From: Neopararhizobium haloflavum | GTDB taxonomy: Bacteria > Pseudomonadota > Alphaproteobacteria > Rhizobiales > Rhizobiaceae | Direction of reading: 5' to 3' | Assembly (NCBI RefSeq): GCF_002750855.1 | Contig: NZ_NWUC01000008.1 | Location: forward strand, 124,001 to 188,000 | Length of the DNA: 64,000 nt | Shown here: in pieces, positions 46,183-55,357 of the stretch | Layout: each line of letters starts with the position of its first letter | How positions within the stretch are numbered: position 1 is the first letter of the stretch | Notes under the pieces: generated by a model | The model's database searches: none | What the model was told of the DNA's origin: nothing | What the model saw: the letters and a program-made list of their open reading frames with translations, nothing else | Made by a program: the position numbers and the translations under genes

Positions 46183-47783
46183 CAACCCATATCCGTGATT
46201 TCGTGCCGGAGGGCGGGCGGCCCGCACCCGAAGGATTGATCAAGCTGGCCGTGCTCGCGGTCGGCGGCCAGGGTGGCGGTGTCCTGTCAAACTGGATCGT
46301 CGACCTTGCCGAGCAGAACGGCTACCGGGCACAGACCACGTCGGTTCCCGGTGTGGCCCAGCGTACCGGCGCGACCATCTACTATGTCGAGATGATGCCC
46401 GACGAGGGGCGCGAGCCGGTGTTCGCACTGATGCCTTCGCCCGGCGATGTCGACATCCTGATCGCCGCCGAGATCATGGAGGCGGGACGCGCCATCACGC
46501 GCGGCTTCGTCACATCGGACCGCACGACGCTGATTGCCTCCAGCCACCGCATGTACGCCGTATCGGAGAAGATCGTTCCCGGTGACGGGCGCGCCGGGAC
46601 CGAAGCGGTGCTGCCGGTGGCGGCGGAAATGTCGCGCGCCTTCATCTGCTTCGACATGGAGCAGGTGGCGGCGGCGGCCAAGAGCCACATCTCCGCCAGC
46701 CTCTTCGGCGCGCTCGCCGGATCCGGCGCCCTGCCCTTCGAACGCGAGGCCTACGAGCAGACCATCCGTGCCTCGGGGCGTGGCGTCGAAGCAAGCCTCA
46801 AGGCCTTCGCCAGCGCCTACGATCGTGCTGGCGGTGCGGTCGAACCCGCGCCCGAGCCGGCCCCTGCGATTGCGCTCGCCGCCGCTCCTGCGCCTGCCGG
46901 CCCGTCGGGGCTCGTCGAAGTCTGGGCCGGGCTGACGGCCAGGATCGCCCTGCTGCCGGCGACTGCGCAGGACATGGTACGGCGCGGTGTCGAAAAGGTC
47001 GTCGATTTCCAGGATGTCGACTATGGCGACGAATATCTTGCCGCGGTCGAGAAAGCGGCGGCACGCGACGCGGACCATGGCGGTGCGATGCATCAGTTCG
47101 CCTTCACAGTGGCGCTGGCCAAGCATCTCGCCAATGCGATGTGCTACGATGATGTGATCCGTGTGGCCGATCTCAAGACGCGCGGCTCGCGCTTTGCCCG
47201 CGTGCGCGCCGATGTCGGGGTCGGGGACGATGCTGTCGTCAAGATCACCGAATTCATGCATCCGCGCGCGGAGGAGATCTGCGGCATGATGCCGGCCCGC
47301 CTCGGGCGCCGCGTCGAGGCCAGCCCGCGCGTCTTCGGCTTGATCGACCGGCTGTTCAATCGCGGAAGACGGGTGCGCACCGACGCCCCCCTTCCCTTCC
47401 TCATGCTATACGGGCTTGCCGGCATGCGCCGCTTTCGCCGCTCGTTGCTGCGTCACGAGATGGAATGCGACCACCGCGCACGCTGGCTGGCACGCGCCTA
47501 TGAGGCGCTCGACCACGATTATGCGCTGGCGGTCGAACTGATCAATTGCCGGCGGCTGGTGAAGGGCTATAGCGACACCCATGCGCGCGGTCTTTCGAAA
47601 TTCGACCGGGTGCTGGATGCAGCCCGCCTGGTCGAGGACCGCGTCGATGCCGCCGACTGGGTCCGCCGGCTGCGCGATGCGGCACTGAAGGACGAGAAGG
47701 GCACGGAACTCGACGGTGCGGTTGCGACCATCCGTTCCTTCGTGGGGGACGACGCCGATCGGACCACTTCCGCGCAGAGCTGA
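46179..47783 (+). CDS. Indolepyruvate oxidoreductase beta-subunit-like with C-terminal DUF6537-type extension
   Basis: 534 residues, about twice an archaeal IorB. Residues 20-215 are the gamma-type domain (VGGQGGGVLSNWIVDLAEQ, TSVPGVAQRTGATIYYVEM). After an Ala/Pro linker (about 225-245) a helical domain follows, with FLMLYGLAGMRRFRRSLLRHEMECD, typical of the long proteobacterial version. It starts inside the stop of the alpha subunit. A MarR regulator follows after 64 bases. Confidence 0.88.
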   Translation: MTTHIRDFVPEGGRPAPEGLIKLAVLAVGGQGGGVLSNWIVDLAEQNGYRAQTTSVPGVAQRTGATIYYVEMMPDEGREPVFALMPSPGDVDILIAAEIMEAGRAITRGFVTSDRTTLIASSHRMYAVSEKIVPGDGRAGTEAVLPVAAEMSRAFICFDMEQVAAAAKSHISASLFGALAGSGALPFEREAYEQTIRASGRGVEASLKAFASAYDRAGGAVEPAPEPAPAIALAAAPAPAGPSGLVEVWAGLTARIALLPATAQDMVRRGVEKVVDFQDVDYGDEYLAAVEKAAARDADHGGAMHQFAFTVALAKHLANAMCYDDVIRVADLKTRGSRFARVRADVGVGDDAVVKITEFMHPRAEEICGMMPARLGRRVEASPRVFGLIDRLFNRGRRVRTDAPLPFLMLYGLAGMRRFRRSLLRHEMECDHRARWLARAYEALDHDYALAVELINCRRLVKGYSDTHARGLSKFDRVLDAARLVEDRVDAADWVRRLRDAALKDEKGTELDGAVATIRSFVGDDADRTTSAQS

Positions 47784-47847
47784 AGCGTTCTAAGGAAAGA
47801 GTTGGAAACAATGCCTTTTCGCGGCCCCTGCATCGATCGAGACAAGC

Positions 47848-48387
47848 ATGAGCAGTCATCCCGAACACAACCGTTCCGCGCAGCAGGACTCCCAAGCGCG
47901 CGGTACGCGGCATGTCGAGGTCGAGGGCACCGGCGTGGTGCTGGAACGGATTCTGCCGTATCTGGCCAACCGGCTTACCTTCCGCATGAACCAGCTGCTC
48001 AACAAGGATTTGCGCAGACATGGTCTGACCATCGCGAACTGGCGCGTTCTTGCGGTGCTCGATTTCAACGAGAAGGCCTCGGTCAACGAGCTGGCGAACT
48101 ATGCCATGATCGAGCAGTCGACGCTCAGCCGGCTGATCATGCGCATGGAAGCCGACGGTCTGTTGCGGCGCGAACGCGTGGATGCCGACGGGCGGGTGCG
48201 CTCCATCTCGATGACGCCGGCCGGGCGGCGCAAATACGAAACGGTCAGGGCGCTCACCCTCGCCCACGCCGAGCGCGCCACGATCGGATTGAGCGCGGAG
48301 GAGAAGGCCGTCTTCGAGCGTGTCATCTCGGTCATGCGCGCCAATCTGGAAAAGCATCCCCTGCCGCGCACCATCGAGCCGACCTAG
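47848..48387 (+). CDS. MarR-family transcriptional regulator
   Basis: 179 residues. Winged helix LNKDLRRHGLTIANWRVLAVL, ASVNELANYAMIEQSTLSRLIMRMEADGLLRRERVDADGR. Co-directional with the oxidoreductase and the best candidate to bind the repeated ATATGCAAATGAATATA sites. Its TAG stop overlaps that of the second MarR gene on the opposite strand. Confidence 0.92.
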   Translation: MSSHPEHNRSAQQDSQARGTRHVEVEGTGVVLERILPYLANRLTFRMNQLLNKDLRRHGLTIANWRVLAVLDFNEKASVNELANYAMIEQSTLSRLIMRMEADGLLRRERVDADGRVRSISMTPAGRRKYETVRALTLAHAERATIGLSAEEKAVFERVISVMRANLEKHPLPRTIEPT

Positions 48388-48893
48388 CGCTCGCGCTGGC
48401 GCAGCGACACGATCAGCGTCTTGAGGACGCGCAGCAGCGCATTCTTGTCGTCGGCGCCGACGATGGTCTCCAGGCGGTCGGAATGGATCTTCGCCTTGGC
48501 GGCGATCCGGCCATAGACGGCCTGGCCCTTGGCCGTCACCTCGCTGGCGTAGGACCGACGGTCGTCGGGCAGCCGCCGGCGTTCGATCAGACCGTCGTCT
48601 TCCAGAAGGCGCAGCGCTGTCGTCACGCTGGACTTGTCGCGGCCGGCCGCGCGGCTCAGTTCGGTCTGCGTTATGCCGGGGTTTTCGACGATGAGCGAGA
48701 GAAGCGCGAAACTGCCCGGTTTCAGCGAATCGGCGCCGAGTTCCTGGGTGAAGTCCTGAAAGGCTTCCTCATAGGCGAGCCGAAGGTAATAGCCGATGAA
48801 ATCGTCGAGCAGGCCGAGCTTGATCGCCTCGTTCTCCACCACGCGCAGTGATGGTGATGCCGTGTCCGCTACTCCCGGTCCGCTTCGCTCCAT
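48384..48893 (-). CDS. MarR-family transcriptional regulator
   Basis: 169 residues. Winged helix with NPGITQTELSRAAGRDKSSVTTALRLLEDDGLIERRRLPDDRR. Preceded on its own strand by the enolase-superfamily gene and a terminator hairpin. Convergent with the first MarR gene, sharing a CTAG that supplies both stop codons. May regulate either flanking unit. Confidence 0.92.
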   Translation of the reverse strand: MERSGPGVADTASPSLRVVENEAIKLGLLDDFIGYYLRLAYEEAFQDFTQELGADSLKPGSFALLSLIVENPGITQTELSRAAGRDKSSVTTALRLLEDDGLIERRRLPDDRRSYASEVTAKGQAVYGRIAAKAKIHSDRLETIVGADDKNALLRVLKTLIVSLRQRER

Positions 48894-48979
48894 CCGGTCT
48901 CGTCCTTCCTGCTCGTGCCTGGTTCATCCGCATAGCACTGACGATCGGGGTCGTGCCACCGTTTCGGCACGTCATGCGT

Positions 48980-49004
48980 GTGCGGCGCGCGAAACGCGCC
49001 GCAC
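48980..49004 (-). terminator. Stem-loop after the enolase-superfamily gene
   Basis: Perfect arms GTGCGGCGCG (48980-48989) and CGCGCCGCAC (48995-49004) around CGAAA, seven bases past the stop of the minus-strand gene. Confidence 0.6.
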
Positions 49005-49011
49005 GGATTGC

Positions 49012-50184
49012 TTACCCCTTGCCCGCGCCACGCGAGGTTTCGCGGCTCGCGAAATCCTTGAGGGCATCGCGATTGGCCTCGAAGCCAAGGCCGGGCGTGT
49101 CCGGCAGCGCCAGCATCGAGCCGTTGCGCTGCGGCAGGCCCTTGTAGAGTTCCTCGCACATCGCCACCGAAATGAGGTGCCATTCGACCAGGCCGCCATT
49201 GGCGAGGCCGGCATGCAGATGCATGTTGTGGAACGGAAAGGCGCCGCCATTGGCGATCTCGACATTGTGCGCCTGGGCCATGCCGGCGATCTTCGTGGCC
49301 GCGGTGAAGCCGCCGCAGATAACGACGTTCGGCTGGATGACGTCGACCGCGCCGCCGGCGATGAGATCGCGAAAGCGGAACAGCTGTCCCTCGTTCTGGC
49401 CGGCGGCAACGCGCATGCCGGAGCGCTCGCGCAGGTCGCGCATGCGGCCGATATCGTTGTCGCGCACCGGCTCCTCGAAGAAGCTCACGTCATGGTCACG
49501 CATCGCGTCGGCGAGCCAACGGGCCGATCCGGCATCGAGGCTGCAATTGGCATCGACATAAAGTTCGCCGTCGCTGCCGATCGCTTCGCGCACGGTCCGC
49601 ACGCGCTCGACATCCTCCAGGATGACGCTTCTGAGCGAGCGGCCCTGGTCGCGCCGTGCCAGCGCCTGATGCCCGACGACCATCTTGAAGCGCTCGACTC
49701 CGTCGGCCTTGAGGTGGCGGGCCGCATCGCCGAGCTGGTCGCGGTCGAAAGCGCCGAAGCCGAAGGTCACATAGAGCGGGACCTCGCGGCGCGCGCCGCC
49801 AAGCAGGCGCCAGCAGGGCTGGCCCGTGACCTTGCCGAGGATATCCCAGAGCGCCAGGTCGATGGCCGAGGCGACGTGACTTGCGTATCCGGTCTGTCCG
49901 CGCGGCGTCAAAAGCCAGTAGAGCCGCTCGGCGATCAGTTCGCGGTCGAGCGCGTCGAGGCCGACGATATTGGGAGCGGCAACCTCCTTGACGATCGCGG
50001 CGGCGACCTCCTCATCGGTAATCGCGGTATAGCCATAGCCGGTGACGCCGTCGGCGGTCTCCACTTCCACGACCATGCAGGAAAGCGCCGTCGAGGCTTC
50101 CGCCGCGCCGAGCTTGAGGCTGGCAGGGATGAAGGCCGGATAAGCGGTGATCTGTTTGATTTCGAGGTTCACGCACGTCCCCAT
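49012..50184 (-). CDS. Mandelate racemase/muconate lactonizing enzyme (enolase superfamily) protein of unknown reaction
   Basis: 390 residues. N-terminal capping domain, then a barrel with metal ligands Asp in LYVDANCSLD and Glu in FFEEPVRD. The third ligand region reads AAGQNEGQL instead of the usual xGEN. The expected K-x-K acid/base pair is FKMVVG (second Lys missing), and the Asp of the Asp-His dyad is Asn in IQPNVVICGG. His residues remain in PFHNMHLHAGLANGG, and Glu in LVEWHL. Divergent from the TTT importer, with palindromes between. Likely a dehydratase or epimerase on a hydroxy acid, but the changed residues leave the reaction open. Confidence 0.8.
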   Translation of the reverse strand: MGTCVNLEIKQITAYPAFIPASLKLGAAEASTALSCMVVEVETADGVTGYGYTAITDEEVAAAIVKEVAAPNIVGLDALDRELIAERLYWLLTPRGQTGYASHVASAIDLALWDILGKVTGQPCWRLLGGARREVPLYVTFGFGAFDRDQLGDAARHLKADGVERFKMVVGHQALARRDQGRSLRSVILEDVERVRTVREAIGSDGELYVDANCSLDAGSARWLADAMRDHDVSFFEEPVRDNDIGRMRDLRERSGMRVAAGQNEGQLFRFRDLIAGGAVDVIQPNVVICGGFTAATKIAGMAQAHNVEIANGGAFPFHNMHLHAGLANGGLVEWHLISVAMCEELYKGLPQRNGSMLALPDTPGLGFEANRDALKDFASRETSRGAGKG

Positions 50185-50193
50185 TTTCCACGC

Positions 50194-50210
50194 GTGGCAA
50201 TGGTTGCCAC
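50194..50210. promoter_or_regulatory. Palindrome upstream of the enolase-superfamily gene
   Basis: GTGGCAA-TGG-TTGCCAC, perfect 7-base arms, ten bases upstream of the minus-strand start, in the 150-base divergent region shared with the TTT operon. Candidate operator for the IclR or a MarR regulator nearby. Confidence 0.6.
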
Positions 50211-50245
50211 AAAATCGTCTCGTTCAAGATAGTTGACATTGAGAA

Positions 50246-50261
50246 AGTTGGATATCAAACT
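50246..50261. promoter_or_regulatory. Second dyad in the enolase/TTT divergent region
   Basis: AGTTGGATATCAAACT is symmetric at every position except the fifth and its mirror (AGTT-N-GATATC-N-AACT). It lies 73 bases before the TTT binding-protein start, in an AT-richer patch. Candidate operator. Confidence 0.5.
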
Positions 50262-50334
50262 GATTGCTGTTGATCAAGCAAGAGACCGGCAAATTCGGTC
50301 TCCGACATGCACAGAGAATTCTGGGAGGAATGAC

Positions 50335-51294
50335 ATGAGATTGGTGACAACCGCGCTTCTCGGCGCGATCGTAGGGCTGGCTGGTACGGCGGCTGCCCAT
50401 GCCGAGTTTCCCGAAAAGCCGATCCGTCTGGTGATCCCGTTCGGGGCCGGCGGCGGCAGCGACGGCCTTGCCCGTGCCGTCCAGGCGGCGATCGAGAAGA
50501 ACGACCTGCTTCCGGTCCCGCTGGTGGTGGTGAATGCGGAAGGAGCTGCCGGCACCGTCGGCTCGCGCCAGGTTCTCGATGCCGAGCCGGATGGGTACAC
50601 CATCCTGCAGATCCACCAGGAAATGTTCGCCGTCTCGGCCGTTGGCCGCGTCGAGTACACGCCCGACGATTTCGAGCCGATCATCCAGGCGACGCAGGGC
50701 TGCATGTATCTCGCCGTGCCGGTCGATTCGGAGTTCACCTCGCTTGAGGACCTGATCGCGCATGCCAAGGAAAATCCGGGCGCGTTGAAGCAGGCCGACG
50801 ATATCGGCGGCGTGACCCATTTTCCGTCCGCGCAGCTGATGCGCCAGGCGGACGCGGAATGGACCATCGTGCCGACCGGCGCGACATCGGCGCGCTTCGC
50901 CGCGCTCAAGGGTGGCTTTGCCGACATGGCGCTGATGTCCGCTCCGTGGCTCGACCGCGGCAAGGAAGACCTGCGCGCTCTGGCATCGCTCACCGAGGAA
51001 CGCTTCGAGGCCGCGCCGGACCTTCCGACCGCCAAGGAACTCGGCTACGACGTGACCTCGTGCCTTGCCCGCCGCTACTGGGCGCCGGCCGGTACCCCGC
51101 AGGAGAACATCGACATTCTCGCCGATGCGATCGAGGCGGCCGTCCAGACCGACGAGGTTCAGCAGTACATCGCGGAAAGCAATGAAGAGACCGTGCTGCT
51201 GCGCGGTGAGGAATTGCGCGAAGCGGTCAAGGCGGACTACCAGAGCTTCGTCGACGTCGCCGACGTCGTGCGCGGCAGCGCCCCGAAGCAATAA
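50335..51294 (+). CDS. Tripartite tricarboxylate transporter substrate-binding protein (TctC/Bug family)
   Basis: 319 residues from the ATG after GGGAGGAATGAC. Signal peptide MRLVTTALLGAIVGLAGTAA, cut near residue 23. Bug motifs: KPIRLVIPFGAGGGSDGLARAV, AEPDGYTILQIHQE, and CLARRYWAPAGTP. First gene of a TTT/FMN-dehydrogenase operon. Confidence 0.92.
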   Translation: MRLVTTALLGAIVGLAGTAAAHAEFPEKPIRLVIPFGAGGGSDGLARAVQAAIEKNDLLPVPLVVVNAEGAAGTVGSRQVLDAEPDGYTILQIHQEMFAVSAVGRVEYTPDDFEPIIQATQGCMYLAVPVDSEFTSLEDLIAHAKENPGALKQADDIGGVTHFPSAQLMRQADAEWTIVPTGATSARFAALKGGFADMALMSAPWLDRGKEDLRALASLTEERFEAAPDLPTAKELGYDVTSCLARRYWAPAGTPQENIDILADAIEAAVQTDEVQQYIAESNEETVLLRGEELREAVKADYQSFVDVADVVRGSAPKQ

Positions 51295-51312
51295 GCCATC
51301 GTCGATCCGCTG

Positions 51313-51339
51313 GAGGGATGCCCTTGTGCGGCATCCCTC
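51313..51339 (+). terminator. Stem-loop with short T tail after the TTT binding-protein gene
   Basis: Perfect arms GAGGGATGCC (51313-51322) and GGCATCCCTC (51330-51339) around a 7-base loop, followed by TTT. The fifth example in this window of a hairpin directly after an importer's binding-protein gene. Confidence 0.6.
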
Positions 51340-51366
51340 TTTGCCATTCTTTGAAAGGCTGCAGCG

Positions 51367-51846
51367 ATGAACGCATTGCGTCACCGTCCCGCCGAAGTCA
51401 TCTTCCTCGTCGTCGCCTTCATCCTCGGCGTCATGGCGCTTCAAGGCGCCTCGACCCTGCCGCCGCCTTTCTACGAAAAGCTCGGGCCGGCGGCCTTTCC
51501 CCGCGCGATCGGCGTCATCATCCTGGCTCTTGCGGGCATGAAGCTCATTTCGACCCTCGTTCGTCCGCTGCCCCCGGCGCCGGTTGACCCAGAGGCGGAT
51601 GCAGCGCCGGCACGGGACTACGGGCGGGCATTCGGCATGTTCGTTCTGATGTGGGTCTATCTCGGCGCCATGTCCTATCGGCTTGCCGATTTCCGGATCA
51701 CGACGGCGCTGTTCCTGTTCGCGGCGATGTGGCTTGCAGCCGGCCGATCGAAGGTGGTGACGCTGGTCCTGATGCTGGCGGCGTGTATCGCGCTCAGCCT
51801 CGGCATGGATTTCTTCTTCCGGAAGTTCTTCTTCCTCGACCTTTGA
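51367..51846 (+). CDS. Tripartite tricarboxylate transporter small subunit (TctB family)
   Basis: 159 residues, four hydrophobic helices, opening RPAEVIFLVVAFILGVMALQ, ending DFFFRKFFFLDL. Middle gene of the TTT set, between binding protein and large permease. Confidence 0.9.
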   Translation: MNALRHRPAEVIFLVVAFILGVMALQGASTLPPPFYEKLGPAAFPRAIGVIILALAGMKLISTLVRPLPPAPVDPEADAAPARDYGRAFGMFVLMWVYLGAMSYRLADFRITTALFLFAAMWLAAGRSKVVTLVLMLAACIALSLGMDFFFRKFFFLDL

Positions 51847-51901
51847 CACCGCGGCGATCCCGATCGCACCAAGCAGCAGCATCGCGGAAGGTTTTCCCCT
51901 C

Positions 51902-53401
51902 ATGCTCGACGTCTACGCTCACGTCTTCACAGCCGGTCTCTACTGGGTCTTCCTCGGCGCCGGGATCGGCATCCTGGTCGGCTCCATCCCCGGCCTGTCG
52001 GGCGCGATGATCATCGCACTGGCGCTGCCCACCACCTATTTCATGGATGGCGGGGACGCGCTCCTTTTCCTCATCTCGATCTATATCGGCGCAACGACCG
52101 GCGGGCTGATCAGCGCGACGCTGATGCGCATGCCCGGTACGGAAGCGGCGATCATGACGACGCTCGACGGCTACCCGATGGCCGCACGCGGCGAGCCGGC
52201 ACGCGCGCTCGGCATCGGCGTCGCCGCGTCCTTCGTCGGCGGCATGGTGGCCTGGGCGATCCTGGCGCTCTTCTCGCCGCCGCTGTCGCTCATCGCGGTG
52301 CGTTTCGGCCCCTATGAGATCTTCGCCATGACGGTCGTGGCGCTGACGCTGATCGCCGCCGTTTCGCGCGGCAGTCTCTTGAATGGGCTCCTTGCTGCAG
52401 CCCTCGGGGCGCTGATCTCGATGCCGGGCATCGATCCGATTTCCGGCACGATCCGCCTCACCTTCGGGCAGAACGATCTCGACAGCGGCCTGACGCTGCT
52501 GCCGGCGATCCTCGGCATTCTCGTCCTCAGCCAGGTGATCGTCGATTGCGAGGACCTGAAGACGCGGCTGACCGCCAAGGCGGGTCTCGCCTTCGCCGTC
52601 ATCAAGCTCAAGGATATCACCAACTACGCCTGGGCCTATGTCCGCTCGGCTTTGATCGGCACCTGGATCGGCATCCTGCCGGGCGTTGGCGGGACCACCG
52701 CGTCGATCGCCGCCTATTCTGTCGCCAAGGCGACGTCGCGCACACCGGAAAAGTTCGGCCATGGCGCCGAGGAAGGCATCATCGCGTCGGAAACGGCGAA
52801 CAATGCAGGCACGGTCGGCGCCCTCGTGCCGCTGATCACGCTCGGCATTCCAGGCTCCGTCATCACCGCCATTCTTCTCGGGGCGATGGTGATCCACAAT
52901 CTCAATCCCGGTCCGCTGCTTTTCGCCGAGAATCCGGAAATCGCCTATACGGTGATCGCCGGGTCGCTTGCCGCCAACATTGCCATGCTGATCATCATGC
53001 TGGTCGCGACGCCGTTCCTGGCCAAGCTGATGTATGTCAACAAGGTCTACCTGCTGCCACCGATCGTCGTCTTCTGCTTCATCGGTGCGTTCTCGGTCTC
53101 CAGCCGGTTCTTCGACATCGGCGTGATGCTCGCGTTCGCGGCGCTCGGCTACCTGATGGACAAGGCACGCATTCCGCCCGGCCCGTTCATCATCGCCTAT
53201 GTGCTGACGCCGATGGCGGAGCGAAATCTCAGGTCCGGCCTCGTGACCTATGACGGCAGCTTCATGCCGCTCCTCACCCGCCCGCTCTGCGCCTTCTTCC
53301 TCGCCGTCGCCGTCATCTCGGTCGTCTGGTCGGTCTGGGCGGAGATCAAGGCCTTTCGCGCCCGCCGCGCGGCGCAGCAAGCTTCCGGAGCTTCAGCATG
53401 A
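51902..53401 (+). CDS. Tripartite tricarboxylate transporter large permease (TctA family)
   Basis: 499 residues with multiple helices. Signatures: GAGIGILVGSIPGLSGAMII and WIGILPGVGGTTASIAAYS. Its stop overlaps the FMN dehydrogenase start (ATGA), linking transport to oxidation of the cargo. Confidence 0.94.
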   Translation: MLDVYAHVFTAGLYWVFLGAGIGILVGSIPGLSGAMIIALALPTTYFMDGGDALLFLISIYIGATTGGLISATLMRMPGTEAAIMTTLDGYPMAARGEPARALGIGVAASFVGGMVAWAILALFSPPLSLIAVRFGPYEIFAMTVVALTLIAAVSRGSLLNGLLAAALGALISMPGIDPISGTIRLTFGQNDLDSGLTLLPAILGILVLSQVIVDCEDLKTRLTAKAGLAFAVIKLKDITNYAWAYVRSALIGTWIGILPGVGGTTASIAAYSVAKATSRTPEKFGHGAEEGIIASETANNAGTVGALVPLITLGIPGSVITAILLGAMVIHNLNPGPLLFAENPEIAYTVIAGSLAANIAMLIIMLVATPFLAKLMYVNKVYLLPPIVVFCFIGAFSVSSRFFDIGVMLAFAALGYLMDKARIPPGPFIIAYVLTPMAERNLRSGLVTYDGSFMPLLTRPLCAFFLAVAVISVVWSVWAEIKAFRARRAAQQASGASA

Positions 53402-54564
53402 GCACGCTTCTGCCCATTTCCATCGACGATTTTCGTGACCATGCGCGTCGCCGCGTGCCGCGCCTGTTCTTCGACTATTGCGATGGGGGCGCCGGCACGG
53501 AGAGCGCGCTGCGTGGCAATGTCGAACGCTTCGGCGCCATCAAGATGATGCCGCGCGGGCCGCGCAACATCGCACACCGCTCGAGCCGGGTGAGCCTGTT
53601 CGGCCGCGATTATGCCATGCCGCTCGGCATCGCGCCGATCGGTCTTGCCAACCTCTTCTGGCCGGGCACGGACATCGCGTTCGCCAAGGCCGCGCGCAAG
53701 GCGGACATCCCGCATGTGCTGAGCACGGCGGCCAGCACGATGATCGAGGACGTGGCACCCGTCGTCGGCGACAATGGCTGGTATCAGCTCTATACCTCGA
53801 AGGACGACGCGGTCACCGAAGACCTGTTGTCGCGCGCGGAAAAGGCCGGCTACCATGTGCTGGTGGTGACGGTCGACGTCGCCCTGCCCGGCAAGCGCCG
53901 GCGCGACCTTCGCAATGGCTTCCGCCTGCCGATGCCGATGGGCCCGAAATTCGCCCTCCAGCTGGCGCGCTGCCCGGCATGGTCCTTCGCCTCGCTTGGC
54001 AAGCCGATCCCGCGCATCGTCAACCTGGAGCGCTACGCACCGGCATCCAGCGCGCAGTCGCTTGCCGCCTTCATGGCGGCGCAGATCTCGCCGATGGTGG
54101 ATCTCGACCAGATCTCGCGCATCCGCGAACGCTGGAAGGGGCCCCTCGTCGTCAAGGGAATTCTCGGTCCGGCCGATGCGGCTGCGCTGGCCGAACGCGG
54201 CGTTGACGGGGTCATCGTCTCCAATCATGGCGGCCGGCAGCTTGACAGCGCGCCGGCAACGATCGACGCCTTGCCGGCGGTGGTCGCGGCGGCCGGAGAG
54301 CGCATGGCCGTGATGGTCGACGGTGGGGTGCGCACCGGCGAGGATGTGGCCAAGGCGCTGGCGCTTGGCGCGCGCTTCGTCTTTGCCGGCCGGCCGTTTC
54401 TCTATGGGATGGCAGCGACCGGCAGCGGCGATCCGGCGGTCGAGGTTCTCAAGGACGAATTCGACCGGGTGCTCGGCCATCTGGGATGTCCGAACGTCGC
54501 CGACCTCGATGCCAGCTTCATCTGGCGCGACGACAAGGGCCACCGCGAAAGGCAGACCGCCTGA
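53398..54564 (+). CDS. FMN-dependent 2-hydroxyacid dehydrogenase (lactate/mandelate dehydrogenase family)
   Basis: 388 residues. Family motifs: RLFFDYCDGGAGTE, PLGIAPIGLANLFWPG, WYQLYTS, VTVDVALPGKRRRDLRNGF, and the catalytic SNHGGRQLDSAP with His and Arg. DGGVRTGEDV and GRPFLYG bind FMN phosphate. Oxidises L-2-hydroxy acids to 2-oxo acids, passing electrons to oxygen or the quinone pool. Coupled to TctA by a four-base overlap. Close in style to MdlB/LldD; substrate unproven. Confidence 0.92.
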   Translation: MSTLLPISIDDFRDHARRRVPRLFFDYCDGGAGTESALRGNVERFGAIKMMPRGPRNIAHRSSRVSLFGRDYAMPLGIAPIGLANLFWPGTDIAFAKAARKADIPHVLSTAASTMIEDVAPVVGDNGWYQLYTSKDDAVTEDLLSRAEKAGYHVLVVTVDVALPGKRRRDLRNGFRLPMPMGPKFALQLARCPAWSFASLGKPIPRIVNLERYAPASSAQSLAAFMAAQISPMVDLDQISRIRERWKGPLVVKGILGPADAAALAERGVDGVIVSNHGGRQLDSAPATIDALPAVVAAAGERMAVMVDGGVRTGEDVAKALALGARFVFAGRPFLYGMAATGSGDPAVEVLKDEFDRVLGHLGCPNVADLDASFIWRDDKGHRERQTA

Positions 54565-54570
54565 CTGGGA

Positions 54571-55338
54571 TCAAAGTCCTTCCTCGCCGTAAAGGTCGCG
54601 CTCGGCCGACGAGGCGGCGCATTGAAGGACGCCGAGCGCCGCCATCATCGACGGATCGGTGAACCGGCTGGCCGGCCCGAAGGCCGACAGCCCGGCGATC
54701 ATCTTGCCAGTACGCGTGAGCACCGGGACGGCGATCGCCTTGATGCCGTCTTCGCGCTCGCAATTGTTGATGGCGTGGCCGCGCGCGCGGACCGCATCGA
54801 TCTCGCGCTCCAGCGCATCGGGATCGATCAGGGTCGTGTCGGTAAAGCGCTTTCGCTCGATGGCTTGCAGATAGCGCCGCAGATCGTGCTCCGGCATGTG
54901 CGCCAGCCACAGTTTTCCATGTGCCGTGCAATAGGCTTCGAGCTGCGTGCCGACGCGAATGTCGACGGAAAGCGAGCGTGTGGAGACGGCACGCGCAATG
55001 CAGAACACCATGTCCGAGCGGAACACCGTCGCCATGGTCGCCTCCTTGATCTCGGCGGTCATCGCGTTGAGACGGGGCTGGAAATAATGCGCCAGGGCGT
55101 CGTTCTGCAGCACCCTGTCCCCGAGATCGGCAAAGACGTAGCCGAGCCTGTAGACACCCTTCGACACGGCAATGATGGCGCCGACATGCTGCAAGGTTCG
55201 CAGGAAGCGGTGCGCTGTCACGCCGTTCATGTGAAGTTCGCTCGCGACCTCGGACGCGGTGATCTCTGTCCTGGCTTCCGAAAAGAGCTTGAGGACCTGG
55301 AATGCCTTGACCACCGATCCGTTGATCTGCGCAGCCAT
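54571..55338 (-). CDS. IclR-family transcriptional regulator
   Basis: 255 residues. N-terminal winged helix (SVVKAFQVLKLFSEARTEITASEVASELHMNGVTAHRFLRTL) and IclR effector domain (AYCTAHGKLWLAHM, GIKAIAVPVL). Convergent with the FMN dehydrogenase (6-base gap) and directly downstream of the TRAP operon on its own strand, so it may control one or both importers of this cluster. Confidence 0.93.
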   Translation of the reverse strand: MAAQINGSVVKAFQVLKLFSEARTEITASEVASELHMNGVTAHRFLRTLQHVGAIIAVSKGVYRLGYVFADLGDRVLQNDALAHYFQPRLNAMTAEIKEATMATVFRSDMVFCIARAVSTRSLSVDIRVGTQLEAYCTAHGKLWLAHMPEHDLRRYLQAIERKRFTDTTLIDPDALEREIDAVRARGHAINNCEREDGIKAIAVPVLTRTGKMIAGLSAFGPASRFTDPSMMAALGVLQCAASSAERDLYGEEGL

Positions 55339-55357
55339 GGCGCCTCCCGCCTCCTTG

